This document shows positions 47,183-58,930 of a DNA stretch of 64,000 nucleotides, piece after piece. The stretch covers positions 117,028,501 to 117,092,500 of the forward strand of contig NC_092520.1 of NCBI RefSeq assembly GCF_037038585.1. Reading direction: 5' to 3'. How positions within the stretch are numbered: the first letter of the stretch is position 1; the number at the start of each line of letters is the position of its first letter. Source of the DNA: Patagioenas fasciata. Lineage: Eukaryota > Chordata > Aves > Columbiformes > Columbidae. A program made the position numbers and the translations under genes. The notes under the pieces were generated by a model. The model was given only the letters and a program-made list of their open reading frames with translations, was not told where the DNA came from and did not search any database.

Positions 47183-50100
47183 GGTTAATTCCTCCAAAGT
47201 GTGATTGTTGAAATATGGTGAAAAACATAGTGCCAGATCTGTACTAGTCTTCTTTTCCTACTTTCCCACCTCAGAGCACTGTGACCCAACGAAAACTTGC
47301 CATTGAACTGCCTGTATCTTCTCCATTAAAGCATGCTGATGAGCAGTAGCATTTGAGAACTATCAAGGACTGGAAAAGTCTACCTTAAGGAGTACTATTT
47401 CCATTTATGAAAAACACAGCCTTTGTTATCATGTTCTCTGGTGTCAGTACTCTGGGTTAAAACTAAATTTTAAAGTTTATTCTTTGTAGTTCATAAAGTT
47501 AATATGTAACTTTAACCAAAGGTATTTTCCCACTGCTGCTACTGAGAGGTTATTTCCAAGTGTCAGGCAAGAAACCCACTCTTTATATATGATCCACACA
47601 GAGAAATGGAAGTGATTGCTTTGAAGTCCTAGAGCCTTCTAATGAAAAAACAGCAAGGGTCTTCCGCCAAACAAAAAATGCCATATTTTTCCTCCAGCTG
47701 TTAGGGAACTCAGAGCTCCAGTATTTCTTGCAAGGGCCAGCAGAGGACTTGGGACCAGAATAATTAAACTTCTCAGATAATTTGCTGACATGCTCCCCCT
47801 GGCCCTAGACTTCTAAGAATTAAAAATAAAGTCTTGGCAAATTTTCATCCAGTTGCCACAGGGCTGTCTTATGCTGGAATATGATAGAGCCACTTGATTA
47901 AGAACAGCAGCATGTAGAAACTTAGCAGAAAAACAGCAGCATACTAAAGATGAATTCAGCTTCTGCTCTGTCTACTCCTCTTCATGTCTGCAGAAAAGGC
48001 AGCTCACTTTCTGATACCTTTCCTGATGAATAAGGGAGCTGAAGGTTTTTCTCCATTCAGACTGCAGCCCCAATAGTCTCTTCCTTTGTCTACCTTAGAT
48101 GTTTTTTTATTTCTTTTATTGGAAATACCCCATAAAATTGTGCTAAATAAGACCCACGCCCTGGTGCACTCTGCTGTTCACAAGCAAGCTGACCAGTCAC
48201 TCACAGGCACTAGAGCAGATGGTTGCAAGCTGGAGGTGCAGAAAACTATACTAAGCCTTTCCACTCCTGAGACCTCACAGCATAGCCATGCTACCTCCCA
48301 TGGTCCTCTGGCTTTAAGAAATTTCTCTTGAAGGAAATTATAGCAATGAAAGCTGTAAAATTTGCTTGTATCAACAGGCACTTATGGGTGTATTTCAACT
48401 AAAAGGTGTGAACTTTTTTCTTCTAATCTTCACCTCAAAAACCTCAACTAGTTACACATTATTTTCCTTAGTTATTTCAACAGTAGGAGCCATTTGTCTT
48501 GTGAAAGTTTAATGCATAGGTTACAAAAAACCTACTGTAGATTATTTCCAGACTACATATGTTCCATTAGTGCCACATACACTCCTCATCCCACATGAAG
48601 TATACATTCATGTCTTAGAAAAGAATCAGTGAAGAGAAATGAAAATTAATATACTGTGCCAATTCACTGATATGAAAATGAAACTAACTAGACACTCAAA
48701 AGCCACAATGTTGCAAAGTCCTTCAACAACAATCAGCTGTGGGAATAATCAATATGCTGTTTCTAGGAAAAATCTATTTGCAATCAGACATTGTAAATTA
48801 AACTAAGCTTTAGGATGTGTACTTAACATTGTATTATAAAAAATCCTTTTTTTTCTGACAATGAGTGAATCTTTCATATTACTGAGTCTAATTTAGGTCA
48901 ACTGACTAGTACAAAAAAGATCATAAACCTAAAATTAGTTTATTAAATCCTTCCAGTGCTCTGTTTCAACCTTGTTATTAATTTTCTGTTTCTAATTTGT
49001 AGAGTACTTTTTCTTTCTTCTACTTTAATAAAGACATTTCCAAGCAATTTTCTGGGTATGACAAAAGCACAAAATACAGTTCCACATCCAAAAGCCTTAC
49101 TGTCAAGAGACGTTTATATAATATTCTTTCATAATATTGCATTCGTTTGTCTACTCTCCAGAAAACAAACATAGCATCTTGACAGAGTAATTTGAAGTAA
49201 TGCAAGGGAGGTAGGAGGAAAGAGTCAGAAATAAACGATTTTCTTTATTATCAAATAATAATCTCTGTCTTGGAACTTAGTCTTTTCATGAAGAATTCCA
49301 GTGTGAAGGCCAGAATTTTGCCAATAGTGTAACCTAATTTTAAAATAACACACACTGAACACAATCTGGGTATAATCAAAGAACTTAAAAAAAAAAAAAA
49401 AGTCCTTTTTATTTTTCTCACGAAATTAAACAAGTCTTTCAAAGATTTTCAAACTAGGAAAGACTCTCTTTCCTTCTTTTCACTATTTTTTTCTCTATTC
49501 ACTCTCAGATTAGTCACCCACCAAAAGAACCAAGGCTTTAGTCAGGAGGTAGAATAATTAAATTAAAAACCTTTTTCTTCCCAAATCAATTTATTGGAAG
49601 TTGATGTCTCCATGTTCAACTTCATTTTTTTGAGTAAAAAACAATATAGTATTGGACAATTCTGTGAAAGTCGTCTGATCAAACTAAACTGGTTTCACTC
49701 TATTTTTCGTTTGGCTTCTAGTCCTGTGTGATGTAGTATTGGCACTTCTTTTCTTGGGACATTCACACACTTCCACTATCATTCCTACAAGGCCAGAAGT
49801 GGAACAGTATTGTGATTTGGCTCTGAAAATCAGATTTATAAAATTTATAAAAAAGAATGTTGTTAGTGTGTATGGACTACTCATTTTTGCACTTGTAGGT
49901 AGAATAAGCCTTGGGATCTCTAAATTTCCTCAGATTAAGACAATCCTTTATACTTCCTGGAGATCTGAGCTTTGGCTTTTGATTTCCACAGGTGTACAAT
50001 AAATAGTATAGTATCATTGAGAAAAATTATGATCGAACTTGTATTCTTCCTTGCTTACTGGAAGTGATAATAATAAATCTTCAGTGACTTTAATATGTTT

Positions 50101-51537
50101 TACAGTTAGATAGTAAAATCCTGTGTTCTCTATACGAAAGTAGGAAACAGATTAACAGAAATGGAAGATAAAGAAGAGACTGGTTGCCACGACACTTGCA
50201 CAACCAGTAACTGTATGTATAGTATTAGGTAAATCAGGGGTTTTGTTTTGAAAGATACTGAGATGCTCACCATGAACCACTTACTATCAAGTGATAAAAT
50301 ATACTGTATACCCCAGAACTGCTGAAGAAATTACTCAGTATACCTTTGAAGTTGATTTACTGTTTCTGGTCTGGAAAATATTACTTGGAAAACCCGATCT
50401 CTAGACAGTTTGGAAACAAGTATTTTGGAGGGGAGGCAGAGCAGCAGGTCAGCCCTATGTGCTGAGGATGTGTTAGAGTTTAGTCATACTCTGAGATTTT
50501 GCCTCTGTTAACTGCAAGCAGCTGACACTTCAGCAGGTCTTCCTTGAAGAAGGGTCTTTAGTACTATAGCACCAGCAACAAAACTGTTCATCATGATCAA
50601 ATCAACAATAGCAGAAATTTCATTACTGGTCACAAAGGAGATGAGTACAGATCCTCTGTGCTAACTGGGGAAAAAGAAGGGGAAATCAGTTTGTTGTCAC
50701 CTCTGTATAATTCAGTCAGAAAGTACTAAGTGACTTATCTCTAGCTTTATCTCCTGCACCTCTGTTTTAAATTATTAAGTTTTTAAAAAGTAATTTCAAT
50801 ATAATAATACATTGGCAGTGTCATAACACAGCTAGCATTTGGTCAGGTTTTCCGTTGTAAGGATCCGTCTTCAGATGTCTAAACTAGAACTTAGTGGGGA
50901 TAAAAAAACTTCTGGGCCATAAAGGGATAAAATTTGACTTCCAAAATCTTCAGACCAGGATACACTATTTCTATTTCTTAAATGCAGAGACAGGGAAAAA
51001 AAAAATATATATTAGATATGCAGTCAATTTATTACTCCACTTTCTCAACTGCATTAACTCCTCCTGTCAAGCAAAAGTAATAGATTTCAGTATGATCAAT
51101 AAGCATAGTTATTTGGAATATAACGTGTTTTTAATGTATTTGGGTTTTGTTTTTTGAGGTAATGGAATGCAGGTTTCCCAGAGAGCTGGACTGGGATCTG
51201 ATCCAACGCATTCAGATTCATTAGCAGTGATTTTGTATCCCAAGGTAACTCTTTGGAAGAAAACAAATACATCTGGCTTTCACAAAGACTGTAGTGCAAA
51301 GCTACAAAAGGAAATGCTAAAGTAACTGTTTCTTTGCTAATGCAATAGACTCAAAGCCTGACCAAAGTCAAATGGAGCCTAATGTAACTTGGGGGATTTA
51401 GGTAAAAAACAGACTGTCCACAATATATTACAGTGAAGAGCTTATCACTCTTATTTAAAATATTGCTACAGGTCATGAGATGATAGCTTTTTCTTTTTCC
51501 AGACACAGAACTTGTGTATCTTTACTTTAAAAATGCT

Positions 51538-51570
51538 GGGTTTTTTTGGTTTTTTTGTTTTTTTTTTCCC
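51538..51570. repeat. T-rich tract with GG interruptions
   Basis: T runs of 7, 7 and 10 separated by GG or G, followed by CCC. Low complexity. Confidence 0.85.
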
Positions 51571-52689
51571 ACAGAACCACAGTGGATTCAAATGGAGTGA
51601 AAAATGCTTATTTCTTATGCAGTATTGCTCTGTTCAAAGTTGAAGGTCAAAGTCTGCAACCAACAAAAGTTAGTAACATCTCTGTGTGAAAAGGCCATGA
51701 TGCTGTGCAGCCACATATGAAATACAAGCTTTTCAGTGAATGATTCACAGTTAACCAAATCTATAAAGTTTTCTCAGCAGACCTCATAATAAAATAAGTA
51801 CGTCTCATTCCTTTAGTACCATTTTGTAAATGTGTGGACTTTAAGGTCTGTTGCCAAGGGGTGCAGTTTCAAGTAATTTCTCTTTAAATTAGCAGTGGTA
51901 AAATAGTCTTTTAATTCTTAGGGGGCAGGGAAACATCACTCTCTTTCACTCTATAGTATTTATTGGCATACAGATTTGGAAGTCAGAGTATTCAGCTGCC
52001 TTGGAGCAAGGGTAACATGTCTCATTTTTAATTTGGTGGGTCTATAGCCAGTACAGAGTCCAGCAATAACAGCTGCTACACAGGTGTGATAGGCAAGAAG
52101 CCTGTCCAGATTATCTGTCTCACTGCCACCTGTGTCTTACAGGAACAGGACTGATTTGGGCCTGACAGACAAGATACCTTTCCAGGACCTGGCAAAACCA
52201 GAACCCAGGCTTCCCAGGCTTGGCAAGGAAATGTGCCATAGCCCCTAGGCATTTATACAGGTGTCAATGTGCAAGATCCACAAAGTTTGCCGGTACACAC
52301 TAATATTTTGGATGTTTTCCCTCCAAGTAGGCAATATAACCTAATTCCTCATCTTTGCCTGGCTGCAGTTCTGTTGCACAAGCACATGGATAAAGCACGA
52401 TACAGCACACTCAAGCAATTCTAGGTTAAACTCTCATTATAAAGTTGGAAATGGCTTAGAAAAAGAACATAAATTCTCTTAAAAATAACTAGATTTATTT
52501 ACAAAAAACCTCTTTTTTGGATGTGTACCTTTCACTTATGATATTTAAGAAATGCCTCAGCAGAAACAGCTCATAAGACAACATCCATTTCTGCTCAACA
52601 GACTTGAAACTTTTCAAATTTTAGATCAAGTTATATTCTGGAGGCAGAGACTTAGTGCCACTCCTTCACACTGCAACTTGCACAATCAT

Positions 52690-53076
52690 TTTTCTGATCC
52701 AGGTAGGGTCTCATCAGAACAGAGTAGAGGGACAGAATCATCTCTCTCGACCTGCCAGCCCCACTCCTTTTGATGCAATCCAAGATACAGTTGGATCTCT
52801 GGCCTGCAAACACACAAGTGTATGGTTGGACTGAATCTTAAGGGTCAATTCCAAACAAAATGATTCTATGATTTCTGGCTCATTTCCAATTTTTATCCAT
52901 GACTAACCCCAAGTCCTTCTCCAGGAGGCTTCTCTCAATCACTTCATCACCCAGCTGGTATTGATACCAGGGGTTGCCCTGACCCAGGTGCAGGACCTTG
53001 CACATGGTCTTGTTGAACCTCATGAGGTTCTCATGGGCCTATCCCTCACGTCTGTCAAGGTTATTCTCCTTTATTG
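52690..53076 (-). mobile_element. CR1 LINE copy I, old internal fragment interrupted at 52820-52875
   Basis: Read on the plus strand this is the reverse complement of a widespread old avian CR1. It shows GGTAGGGTCTCATCAGAACA, CAGAGTAGAGGGACAGAATC and TCTCTCTCGACCTGCCAG, then the block ending GGTGCAGGACCTTGCACATG and CTTGTTGAACCTCATGAGGT. These correspond to the RT connection and C-terminal part of ORF2 on the minus strand. The copy has neither a CR1 3' end nor a long frame and is broken by a short plus-strand CR1 tail. It is among the most diverged CR1 copies here. Confidence 0.85.
52820..52875 (+). mobile_element. CR1 3' tail, 56 bp, inserted in copy I in opposite orientation
   Basis: The sequence ATGGTTGGACTGAATCTTAA, then GGGTCAATTCCAAACAAAAT and GATTCTATGATTTCT is the CR1 3'-terminal block with its octamer end on the plus strand. 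It separates two stretches of copy I that belong to the minus-strand CR1. It is an extreme 5' truncation that landed in an older element. Confidence 0.8.
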
Positions 53077-54629
53077 TATTGCTTCTTATCTGAGTTGTAG
53101 ATACTTTATTGATCATCATGGGTGCAGCATTCACAGGCACTCTTAAAATAAAGCAGAATGATGATTCCCTTCCCTCATTCCATGCTCTAATTTAATTGGC
53201 ATCAGACAGTGTTAGATCACATAAAACAGCAGGGAAAGACAAACTGTAAATATATCTGTTCTCAAAAATACAGCATTTCTCTTTGGAGTATGATTTTTCC
53301 TCAGTCACAAGAGGTTACTCATTTGCTCCTGTACTGCAAAGTACAATTGTAGCCTTTTTTAGGTAGCACGTAATGTCCTTCAGCAATAGTCCCTCTGCAC
53401 ACGGGGGAACTTCCTCATTTTTGGGTTGAGGCCAACTCTTTCTCGGCCAAGACAGGGGTTTTTGGAGCTCACTATTTCCCTGCAGCAATTCTTCTCCAAC
53501 AGCTCCAACACCATCTTCCAAACTGACAAAAGCCAACAGCAGTGAGAGTGTTTTCTACAAGGGAAATCCTTTAGCGGTTCCCCGTCTGCTTCAGGAATAG
53601 AAGTCCCTCTTTTTACTTTGCTTTGGAGACAAAGAAAAGAGGAAAAATGGGGCTAATGCTCCATGCCAAAAAGCACATTAAGAACTGTGAAGCTGATTTT
53701 AAATCCATGGGAATGCATGTGAATCTTCAATTGACTTTGTAGCTTTAGAGATATCAAATCCCATTTTTTCTGGTAGTTGCATATATTCGCAAAAACTAAG
53801 GGCACAAGTCACAAATACATTTTTCAGATGTCCTTCAGCAAAGGAAGATCCTCAAAGAGCTGCTTCAGGTAGCAGCTGTCAGCTGGTCTCATGACAAAGG
53901 AGTTTCCTTCTGTTATTTCATGCTGCAGAAACAGGACACTCTGCAGACAGATAAATCTTTTCCCTTAGGTTTTTTATTACCACTTCTTCCTCCAGTGACA
54001 TGTACTCAGACATACGCTAGAGAAATCAGTGTAATTTTTTGCTTTTAGACAATATTGACCATTGACTTAATTTTTTGGCTCTGTTTTTGTAATAGCTCTG
54101 AACACAACTTTAAAATATACGATAGTCTTAATAATATATTAGCTAACTTTGCACACGGGAATGGAAAAAACTTGCTGGGTCCTAGAATCTGTTTCTCTGC
54201 CTTTATGGGCAGATATTTAATATAATTTAAAAAAAGTTATCTAGATATATCTTTAAGTACTTACAGGTCTCATTAGCTTGGGAAGGTTTTCAGAAGCTAC
54301 CCTCCTCAAGCCGGTTAGTACCCATTTAGTCCTGGAACATCATTGTCCTTAAATCAGAAATTCTTTTTCACTGTTTACCTACCTGAAATATATATAACCA
54401 GAATTTGTGAATGATGCCACTCTTTGTTTCACTGTCTTTATTGTAAGTTCTACAGATTCAGCTGACCTATTGAAGGATACATCTCACATCACATATAATT
54501 TTCTGCCAATTTGTATATGAGAAGAGAAATTGCCTCTTCTGGACAGAAGAAACACAAAGTGCTCTTCTATTTCACATAGCGTTAGAGAATACAGTGTATT
54601 ACGCTGATGAAGTTTAGCAAACACAGAAC
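53077..54629. other. Unassigned non-coding DNA
   Basis: No gene or transposon recognised. Frames are under 75 codons. Composition is AT-rich apart from a balanced patch at 53390-53540. Confidence 0.55.
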
Positions 54630-55088
54630 CATAAAACAGCCCAGGTTCAGAGGAGACACTCCTTTACCCTCCATGGATGCTTCTCATGGAACCCCTCGCA
54701 GCTGGGCTCTGAGTGTGTTGAAGATGGTTCTTCTAAAATCCAGGATCTTTGTCCTAATATTAGTCTTCATTGTGCTCAGCAGGATCTTAAACCCCCCAAT
54801 CTTGTGATCGCTGTGTCCAAGGTGATTATGTTATCAAGTAAGTCTTCTCAGTTTGTGAGCAGTAAACCCAGCAATGTGTTGCTCCTTATTGGCACATCCA
54901 GCCTTTGTAGCAGGAAGAAGTCCTCAGTGTGTCCCAGCAACATGATGAACAACTTGTGTGCTGCCATGTTGTTTTCCCAACAAGTATCTGGGTAATTGAA
55001 ATCACCCAGCAGCACCAGGTTCTGTTGGCCCAAGACTTCATTGAGCAGTCAAAATAAGGTTTCTTCACCCTTGTCATCCTGATTCTAA
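54630..55088 (-). mobile_element. CR1-type LINE relic: endonuclease segment only
   Basis: The minus strand carries a decayed CR1 ORF2 endonuclease. From 55088 down it reads D-D-K-G-E-E-T-L-F, a stop, then LGQQNLVLLGDFNYPDTCWE and LLGLLLTN, and after a stop and gap GHSDHKIGGFK and TKILDFRRTIF. These match the GDFN, LDLLFTN, GHSDH and LDFRRA blocks of the intact CR1 at 42421-45276 in order. Several stops and indels are present. Neither the RT nor a CR1 3' end is next to it, so the copy has probably lost its 3' part by deletion. Confidence 0.85.
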
Positions 55089-55436
55089 AAAAAATATTTT
55101 CATTTAAAGCTTCAACCACACTTTACCGATAGACAAATGTTACTCGGATATAAGCATTGCAGTTCTGAATAAATATTAATATTACTTATCACTCACTTTT
55201 GTTACGGTCAGATAACTTGCAAAAAAGCAGAAAACAGTGGCTTGTTCAACTTGTTTGTGTTTTTCTATAGTTGCACAAAGATTCTATGTATGTCTAACTC
55301 CCATATGAAATAAATTACTGAGAACTTGATATGTTTGATGCTTTGACTCTAGAGTTACTTATCAATTCTTACCATTTTATATATTATTTTTAAGAGCTTA
55401 ATGAAAACTCCGGTGTAGAAATAGTGCATTACAGAA

Positions 55437-55467
<31 letters not shown>

Positions 55468-56935
55468 CACCTGGAACACTGCATAGAGACACTATATGTA
55501 AGTTCAAATAATGAATGTGAACTGTTTATACAGTTACTTAATAGCACAGACTGTTTTAATTCTCCTTAGGTAATCAGTCTTGATTAGGTAATCTACATTG
55601 ATTATCATAAAATCTTTTTTTTTTCTTTTACAACATTGCACAGATGAGGACAATGAATTTCCTTTTAAGAAGCAAATGACAGATGAGTTAGAAAAAAAGC
55701 TGTCATTCAAATATCTTTTTTCACTCTAAAGGATCCCAAAGCTATTTAGAAATATTGTGTGTGCAGCAAATACTTCATCATTGATGCACACCCTTCTGAG
55801 AATGAGGGAGGGTAGGAGCACAGTAAAACAGGTTAAGTCTTGCAGCAAAACAAGACAGCTGAGGTTAGTGGAGGAACTGGGGGAGAACCAAGAGTGCTGG
55901 CAAGACTACAGGACTAACACGAATCCCACTCCAGGAACAGACTGTAGTGTGCATTTGTAGTGTGCAAGTGCAATGTTGAAGCATACTGCCCTTGTTCTCC
56001 TGCACTTTGATTTCACTGCTCAGTGAAATCACAGCTCAAATTCTGGTTTAGGGACTGCAGGAAATCTTAAACTGCTTTTACTCCTACAGGCACTGCACAT
56101 CTATCTATCAGTGCGTCATCATTGACAGTTATCAGTCAAGATTTGAAAAGAGAATAACACACATATTATAAATAAAGCATTAAATTAACATGACAGACAC
56201 TTTAAGACTACTAAGAAATAGAAACAATATTATGCTTGCTTGTCATCAGAAGCTATTGGCCTACTATTGTTCATTAGATATTTCTATTTTTTGTTGCTGT
56301 TGCATATTTGTCTGCAAGAATCCAACAACATTTTTACACTGTCATATTTAGATGTTTCACACACACATATATATATATCTCCTCTCCTGATCTTCATTCT
56401 GAGTTATTGGATCCACGGTCACACCACAAAGTACTGCATTGCCTGGCCTCTATTGAGCTTTAAGAAAATGGTAGCATCTCAACCCTGTCTCAACTTCATT
56501 GCTGTATTAGCAAAGATATTCTGGCCTGGGACAAGGGGTAACCTTTTTCTTAGTCCATTGTTACACTACCAGTCACAGTATCCAAAATTTGGAAAACACA
56601 CATCCTGGGCACGTTTGCATTAACCAGGCTGGTTCATATCCTCCTCCTTGTTCTCTGAGCGGTTTAGCACCTTGAGCTCCCCACAACTCAACCTACTTCT
56701 GAATAGCTGGAAGAGATGACTATACACCTGAGGTCTCACACACTCCATTTTCTGTTTGTTTCTGCCTTTTACAGTCTCCATCTGGCTCCACACTGCATCT
56801 GTGCAGAGATGGGGACACATACACATCTACACTCCTTTCCTATTTTTTACCTTTTCATGAGTCAAAGGACAGTATTTAATACCTACTTAAAATCTATGAC
56901 ATGAAAAACTTATCCAGAACTACACCTCATCTTGC
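55089..56935. other. Unassigned AT-rich non-coding DNA
   Basis: It contains an A21 run at 55447-55467 and a CA/TA repeat at about 56361-56380. A 127-codon plus-strand frame (56240-56623) is hydrophobic because of T-rich composition and has no recognised domain. No transposon body was seen. Confidence 0.55.
55447..55467. repeat. Poly-A run (A21)
   Basis: The longest homopolymer in the window. Nothing upstream resembles a processed gene copy. Confidence 0.88.
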
Positions 56936-57065
56936 CACTACTGTCAGAGTCCTGCAGGGCCAGGGGCTCCCTGTGGAATGTGGGGGCTCCCTATGGGGCT
57001 CAGGGCAGGGTCTGGCAGCCAGGGCCCATCCCAGCCCCCACCAGCAGCAGGGGACTGGGTGCACT
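56936..57065. other. GC-rich segment left of CR1 copy K
   Basis: About 130 bases of GC-rich DNA with GGGGGCTCCCTRTGGGGCTC-type internal repetition (GGGCTCCCTATGG, GGCTCCCTGTGG). It abuts the 5' truncation of CR1 copy K and is probably the left part of a block that continues at 58263. Function unknown. Confidence 0.5.
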
Positions 57066-58262
57066 GGGGAAACCTGATCTCCTTCTATGACACGGTGACC
57101 CACCTGGTAGATGAAGGAAAGGCTGTGGATATTGAGTACTTCGACTTCAATAAGGCTTTTGACACCATATACCACAGCATTCTCCTGGAGAAGCTGGCAG
57201 CTCATGGCCTGGATGGGTGTACTCTGCGATGGATAAAAAACTGGCTGGAGGGCTGAGCCCAAAGTGTTGTGGTGAACAGAGCCAAATTCAGTTGGCAGCC
57301 GGTCGTGAGTGGTGTTCCCCAGGGCTCAGTATTGGGGACAGTTCTGTTTCATCTCTTTATCAATGATCTGAATGAGGGGATTGAGTGGACCCTTAGTAAG
57401 TTTGCAGATGACACCAAATTGGGTAGGACTGTTTATCTGCTGGAGGGTAGGAAGGCCATACAGAAGGATCTGGACCAGCTGGATCGTTGGGCTGTATCCA
57501 ATGGCATGAGGTTTAACAAGGCCAAGTGCCAGGTCCTGCACTTGTGAGCAGCACTACAGGCTTGGGAAAGAGGGGATGGAAAGGTGCCTGACAGAAAAGG
57601 ATCTGGGGCTGTTGATTGACAGCCAGCTGAATATGAGCCAGAAGTGTGCCCAGGTGGCTAAAACGTCAACAGCATTCTGGCTTGCATCAGGAATAGTGTT
57701 TCCAGCAGGACTAAGAAAGCGATTGTCCCCTGTACTCAGGGGTGAGGCCCCACCTCACATACTGTGTTCAGTTTTGGGACCCTCACTACAAGAAAGATAT
57801 TAAGATTTTGGAGGGAGTTCAGGGAAGGGCAATGAGGCTGGTAATGGGTCTGGAGCACAAGTCTGATGAGGAGCAGCTGAGGGAACTGGGGTTGTTTAGC
57901 CTGGAGAAAAGGAGGTTGAGGGGAGACCTTATCGCTGTCTACAACTACCTGAAAGGAGGTTGTAGCATGGAGGGTGTTGGTCTCTTCTCTCAAGTAGTAA
58001 GTGATAGGACAAGAGGAAACAGCCTCAAATTGCACCAGGGAAGGTTTTGATTGCACACTAGGAAAAAATTCTTCATGGAAAGGGTTGTCAGGCATTGGAA
58101 CAGGCGGCCCAGGGAAATGGTTGTGTCACCATCCCTGGAAGCATTTAAAAGGCATTTAGATGAGGTTCTTAGGGACATGGTTTAGTGCTAGAGTTAGGTT
58201 AGGTTATGGCTGGACTTGATGATCCTGATGGTCACTTCCAACTGAAATTATTGTAAGTCTTC
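57066..58262 (+). mobile_element. CR1 LINE copy K, old 5'-truncated copy
   Basis: Plus-strand CR1 that begins in the RT at N-L-I-S-F-Y-D and continues with GKAVDIEYFDFNKAFDTIYH, a stop after N-W-L-E-G (57254), [14 protein letters not shown] and [21 protein letters not shown] stop and a short deletion follow near 57546, then a frameshifted connection region, [15 protein letters not shown], and the 3' UTR block ending about 58262. The catalytic block reads YFDFNKAFD. The 3' octamers are worn (AAATTATTGTAAG). The frame is broken into at least four pieces, so the copy is dead. It is closely related to copies A and G. Confidence 0.92.
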
Positions 58263-58930
58263 TAACCCCAGTGCCCAGCATCGGGCACCTTCCTGGGAAC
58301 CGGCCAAGCCTGGAACACGGGACGCATGCCCATGGGTGGGTCCCGCTCAGGGGCCCATGGCCTGGTAGGGCAGGTCTGTGCAGAGGTGGAGGTCAACCCT
58401 GCTGGGGTACCACTGGGGCAGGGACTGTTGGCCCTGGTGGGCTGGCATGGGGTCCTGAGCAGGGTGGGGAAGCCCCGAGGGTCCTGCAGGGACAGTCAGG
58501 GCAGTGGGGCCTCTCAGGGACATGACAAACACAACACAACCTGTGTTCAGAGGGAAAAAAAAACCCTTTAATCTACTAAAGGTGCTGTTTTAGCAAACCA
58601 GCTTTTGTTGTTAGTATTGGGAACCCTGATCCACTGGCTGGGCATGCCTGTGCCCAGGAACGTGCCTACCCATGGGGTGTAAACAAGTCCAAACACACCC
58701 TGACCATCCCACGCTCTGAGGCTGCTGCACTTGAGCCGGTTTTGACCTAAAGGTTGTGCAGTTTGGGTCAGTTTTGTAACCAGCCAGGCTACTGGTGTTG
58801 AAGGAGCACAGCCCCTTTAGAGCCCAGCATCAAGATGAGGAAGCCTGCAAGGTGGGTGTGCAGCAGCCTGGAGAGCAAGTGGGACAAACTGGAGTTCATC
58901 GAGCCCCACCTAATCACACCTGCCATAAAT
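58263..58930. other. GC-rich segment right of CR1 copy K, nature unknown
   Basis: Markedly GC-rich with several CpG sites at 58280-58520, then an A9 run, then a balanced stretch to about 58930 before AT-rich DNA returns. It probably continues the block at 56936-57065 that was split by copy K. Frames of 60-84 codons exist on both strands but none shows a domain. It may be an unrecognised transposon, an old LTR or a host element. Confidence 0.45.

Larger units (their letters stand above)
45931..52689. other. Unassigned AT-rich non-coding DNA (about 6.8 kb)
   Basis: No gene or mobile element recognised. It contains an AAAAC/CAAA repeat (47137-47182), an A15 run at 49387-49401 and a T-rich tract at 51538-51570. 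The segment 51960-52270 is less AT-rich than the rest and may be an unrecognised old repeat. Frames are at most 87-116 codons and lack domains. Confidence 0.55.

Noticed and set aside
55447..55467. Poly-A runs (also 9930, 18174, 19210, 32764, 49387, 62667) as processed pseudogene or LINE-1/SINE tails
   Set aside because: No gene-like or SINE-like body precedes them, and CR1 does not leave poly-A tails.
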